Below, one piece after another: positions 3,990 through 6,242 of a stretch of 6,242 bases of DNA. Each line of letters begins with the position of its first letter. The first letter of the stretch is position 1. The translations under genes and the position numbers were made by a program. The notes under the pieces are model-generated. The model made no database searches. It worked only from the letters and a program-made list of their open reading frames with translations, and was not told where the DNA came from. The DNA is taken from assembly GCA_030625445.1 (NCBI GenBank), contig DAOUQU010000103.1, positions 1 to 6,242 of the forward strand, written 5' to 3'. This DNA is from Gammaproteobacteria bacterium (GTDB taxonomy: Bacteria > Pseudomonadota > Gammaproteobacteria > Chromatiales > Chromatiaceae).

Positions 3990-6061
3990 TTGGATGCCGC
4001 AATCCCCGAATGCCTCAACAGTGAATCAACTTGCGGTTTTCTACCGCGAAAAGCGACAAACAGATCCATTGCATCTTCAGAGCCGCCCTTCTCAAGAATA
4101 TTCGTTTTAAAGGCGCTGCCTGTCTGCGGATTAAAGACCCCCTGCTCTTCAAACAGCGAGAAAGCATCCGCTGACAAAACCTCCGCCCATTTATAGCTGT
4201 AGTAGCCTGCAGCATAGCCACCGGCAAAAATATGCGAAAAACCATTGGCGAAACGGTTCCACTGCGGCGGCCTGACGACCGACACCTGCTCACGCACCTG
4301 GTTAATTAATGTTTCGATCCGGCTGCCCGTTTTAGGATCAAGATTGGAATCATTACCCGACTCATACTCAAGGTAGAGGCGGAAATCAAAAATCGAAAGC
4401 TCCAGTTGGCGCACCATCTGCATTGCAGATTGAAAATTCTTTGCAGCAATCATGCGCTGGTAGAGATCCCCAGGAATCGGTTCGGATGTCTCATAGTGGG
4501 CGGAGATGACATCAAGCGCCTCCCGTTCCCAGCACCAGTTCTCCAGAAACTGGCTCGGCAGCTCCACCGCATCCCAGGCAACGCCGTTGATGCCGGCAAC
4601 CCCTGGATAATCGATTTTTGTCAACATGTGGTGCAAACCATGGCCAAATTCATGGAACAGCGTCTCCACCTCTTCATGCGTAAACAGCGCCGGCTTGCCA
4701 CCCACGGGCGGCGAGAAGTTACAGATGAGATAGGCGACAGGCGTGTGGTGCATCGCTTCACTCTGGAAACGCACCACACACTCATCCATCCAGGCACCGC
4801 CGCGTTTGTCTCGGCGCGCATAGAGATCGAGATAGAATTGGCCGCACAATACTCCGCCGGCATCCTTGATCTCGAAGAAACGCACATCGGGATGCCAGCA
4901 GTCGACGTCCTCTTTTTCTGTGATGTGGACGTCAAACAGACGTCTCACCACTTCAAACAAGCCGGAGACCACCCTGTTTTCCGGAAAATAGGGCTTCAAC
5001 TCCTCCTGGGTAATGTTATAGCGCTGCTGCCGCAGTTTTTCCGAATAGTAGGCAATATCCCACGCTTCCAGCTCTTCAACGCCATACTCTGCCTCGGCGA
5101 ACTCCCGCAGCTGCGCATACTCCTGTTGCGCCTGCAGGCGTGAACGACGCGCAAGATCCTGCAGAAAAGCCTTCACCTCTTCGGTAGAATCCGCCATCTT
5201 TTTTGCCAGCGAGCGTTCGGCAAAGTTGGCGAAACCCAGCAGCTGCGCCTGCTCATGGCGCAGCGCCAGCAACTCCTCCATGACAGCAGAGTTATCCCAC
5301 TTCACATCTGACACTCCCTGATCGGAAGCACGGGTCACATAAGCCCGGTAGACCTCATAACGCAAATCCCTGTCATCAGCGTAGGTCATCAGCGGATAGT
5401 AGGAGGGGAAGTCGAGTGTCAACAGCCAGCCTTCAAGATCCCGTTGTTGGGCCTGCTGTTTCGCCAGATCCAGTGCAGACTCCGGCAACCCTGCAAGCTG
5501 CTCCACATCAGTGATCAGTTTCGTCCAGGCATTCGTCGCATCAAGCAGATTCTGCTCGAATTTACTGGTCAGGGTGGAGAGCTTCTCACTGATCTCCTTA
5601 AAACGCTCTTTTTTCTGCTGCGGCAGATCGACGCCGGAGAGATGAAAATCACGCACGACATTCTGCAGCATCTTGCGTTGAGCACCATCCAGACCCGCAT
5701 CGCTCTCCAACACCTGTTGATAAGCCTTGAACAAGCGCTGATTCTGCCCCATCTCGGTCGCATAGACAGCGAGTTTGGGGAGGCATGCATTATAGGCTTC
5801 GCGCAATTCATCGGAGTTGATCACTGAATTCATGTGACTGACCGGTGACCAGGCACGATTCAATCGGTCATCCATCACTTCGATGGGTTCAACAAAGTTT
5901 TTCCAGTCGGGTTGTTCGATTCTCTTCAGCAGCTGTTCAACACCGTCACGATTCAGCTGCAACAGATGATCAATCGCCGGCTCGACATGCTCCGGCTTGA
6001 TACTGCCAAATGGAGGGAGCGTGAAATCTCCCAGCAGTGGATTACTATTCATCTTTGTCAA
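3986..6061 (-). CDS. prlC: Oligopeptidase A (M3 family zinc metallopeptidase)
   Basis: A 691-residue cytoplasmic endopeptidase, close to the roughly 680 residues of E. coli PrlC/OpdA. The family degrades short peptides, including cleaved signal peptides, downstream of larger proteases. The N-terminal helical region runs to about residue 440, with conserved stretches WSPVSHMNSV (71-80), WDNSAVMEELLALRHE (255-270) and WDIAYYSEK (334-342). The catalytic region has the zinc motif His470-Glu471-Phe-Gly-His474 followed by GLHHML. The third ligand is likely Glu500 in AVELPSQFLENWCWE. The substrate-side stretch FSHIFAGGYAAGYYSYKWAEVLSADAF-type is at about 608-634, and GGSEDAMDLF is near the end (659-668). 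No key residue is missing. The start at 6061 is preferred over Met4 because the minus strand has AGGA five bases before it, while Met4 has no comparable site. The stop lies inside a perfect inverted repeat. The trmL end is 54 bases upstream on the same strand, so the two may be cotranscribed. Also called opdA. Confidence 0.97.
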   Translation of the reverse strand: MTKMNSNPLLGDFTLPPFGSIKPEHVEPAIDHLLQLNRDGVEQLLKRIEQPDWKNFVEPIEVMDDRLNRAWSPVSHMNSVINSDELREAYNACLPKLAVYATEMGQNQRLFKAYQQVLESDAGLDGAQRKMLQNVVRDFHLSGVDLPQQKKERFKEISEKLSTLTSKFEQNLLDATNAWTKLITDVEQLAGLPESALDLAKQQAQQRDLEGWLLTLDFPSYYPLMTYADDRDLRYEVYRAYVTRASDQGVSDVKWDNSAVMEELLALRHEQAQLLGFANFAERSLAKKMADSTEEVKAFLQDLARRSRLQAQQEYAQLREFAEAEYGVEELEAWDIAYYSEKLRQQRYNITQEELKPYFPENRVVSGLFEVVRRLFDVHITEKEDVDCWHPDVRFFEIKDAGGVLCGQFYLDLYARRDKRGGAWMDECVVRFQSEAMHHTPVAYLICNFSPPVGGKPALFTHEEVETLFHEFGHGLHHMLTKIDYPGVAGINGVAWDAVELPSQFLENWCWEREALDVISAHYETSEPIPGDLYQRMIAAKNFQSAMQMVRQLELSIFDFRLYLEYESGNDSNLDPKTGSRIETLINQVREQVSVVRPPQWNRFANGFSHIFAGGYAAGYYSYKWAEVLSADAFSLFEEQGVFNPQTGSAFKTNILEKGGSEDAMDLFVAFRGRKPQVDSLLRHSGIAASN

Positions 6062-6115
6062 TTTGGTTCCTGCTATGGATTGTGATTTCTGAAGAGCTGA
6101 TCGGTAACCCTACCA

Positions 6116-6242
6116 CTATACCGCGCCGCTAAAACCCTGCTGTCGCCATGCTTCATACAACATCAGGGTCACGCTGTTGGCGAGATTGAGGCTTCGACTG
6201 TGGGGCTGCATTGGAATTCGCACGCGCTGCTGCACCGGCATA
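6116..6242 (-). CDS. trmL: tRNA (cytidine(34)-2'-O)-methyltransferase TrmL, C-terminal end (cut by window edge)
   Basis: The last 41 codons of a SpoU/TrmH-superfamily (SPOUT) RNA methyltransferase, continuing past the right edge. The family member TrmL 2'-O-methylates the wobble nucleotide of certain leucine tRNAs using S-adenosylmethionine. The visible sequence contains VRIPMQPHSRSLNLANSV, which is the third conserved motif of the knotted cofactor-binding fold (E. coli: IRIPM, then SRSMNLSNAV). It then ends with YEAWRQQGFSGAV, very close to the E. coli C-terminus YEAWRQLGYPGAV. The stop is TAG at 6116-6118. The Ser-Arg-Ser-x-Asn-Leu pattern and the ending favour TrmL over TrmJ or TrmH, but the N-terminal two thirds are outside the window. 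It probably precedes prlC in a leftward operon, with no clear promoter in the 54-base gap. Confidence 0.9.
   Translation of the reverse strand, partial: MPVQQRVRIPMQPHSRSLNLANSVTLMLYEAWRQQGFSGAV

Noticed and set aside
4406..5143. A 245-codon open frame on the plus strand
   Set aside because: It lies entirely antisense to prlC, whose protein matches the oligopeptidase A family throughout. The translated product has no recognisable features.

Overview
The window looks like a chromosomal segment of a gammaproteobacterium. The two best-conserved genes, ubiD and the oligopeptidase A gene prlC/opdA, resemble their Escherichia coli counterparts closely along their length. The right edge carries the end of a TrmL-type tRNA methyltransferase. 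The intergenic DNA is rich in heptanucleotide-period repeats and REP-like palindromes. A free-living or symbiotic member of the Chromatiales or a related sulfur-oxidising group is my guess, but that is inference from general appearance and not proven by any marker here.

Layout from left to right: (1) 1-723, minus strand, the first 241 codons of ubiD (ubiquinone biosynthesis decarboxylase), cut by the window edge. (2) 828-1100, plus strand, a 90-residue secreted protein of unknown function. (3) 1154-2887, minus strand, a WecA/MraY-type polyprenyl-phosphate N-acetylhexosamine-1-phosphate transferase with an unusual additional C-terminal membrane region. (4) 2888-3319, a repeat-bearing intergenic stretch with a perfect GGCAGTT tandem array. 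(5) 3320-3595, plus strand, a second copy (paralogue) of the secreted protein. (6) 3596-3985, a convergent intergenic stretch with heptamer-period repeats, an inverted pair of REP-like palindromes and a 10-bp perfect inverted repeat. (7) 3986-6061, minus strand, oligopeptidase A (M3 zinc metallopeptidase). (8) 6116-6242, minus strand, the last 41 codons of trmL, probably cotranscribed with the peptidase gene.

The backbone genes (ubiD, the transferase, prlC, trmL) all read leftward and are housekeeping or envelope functions with no evident shared pathway. The only genes reading rightward are the two small secreted paralogues. They share a signal peptide, a strong Shine-Dalgarno leader, a conserved sequence about 47 bases upstream of the start, an identical 13-residue C-terminus ending in Cys-Gly-Cys-Ile, and a related heptamer repeat just after the stop. 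They look like duplicated cassettes lodged in the gaps on either side of the transferase gene, and they are the most interesting and least explained part of the window.
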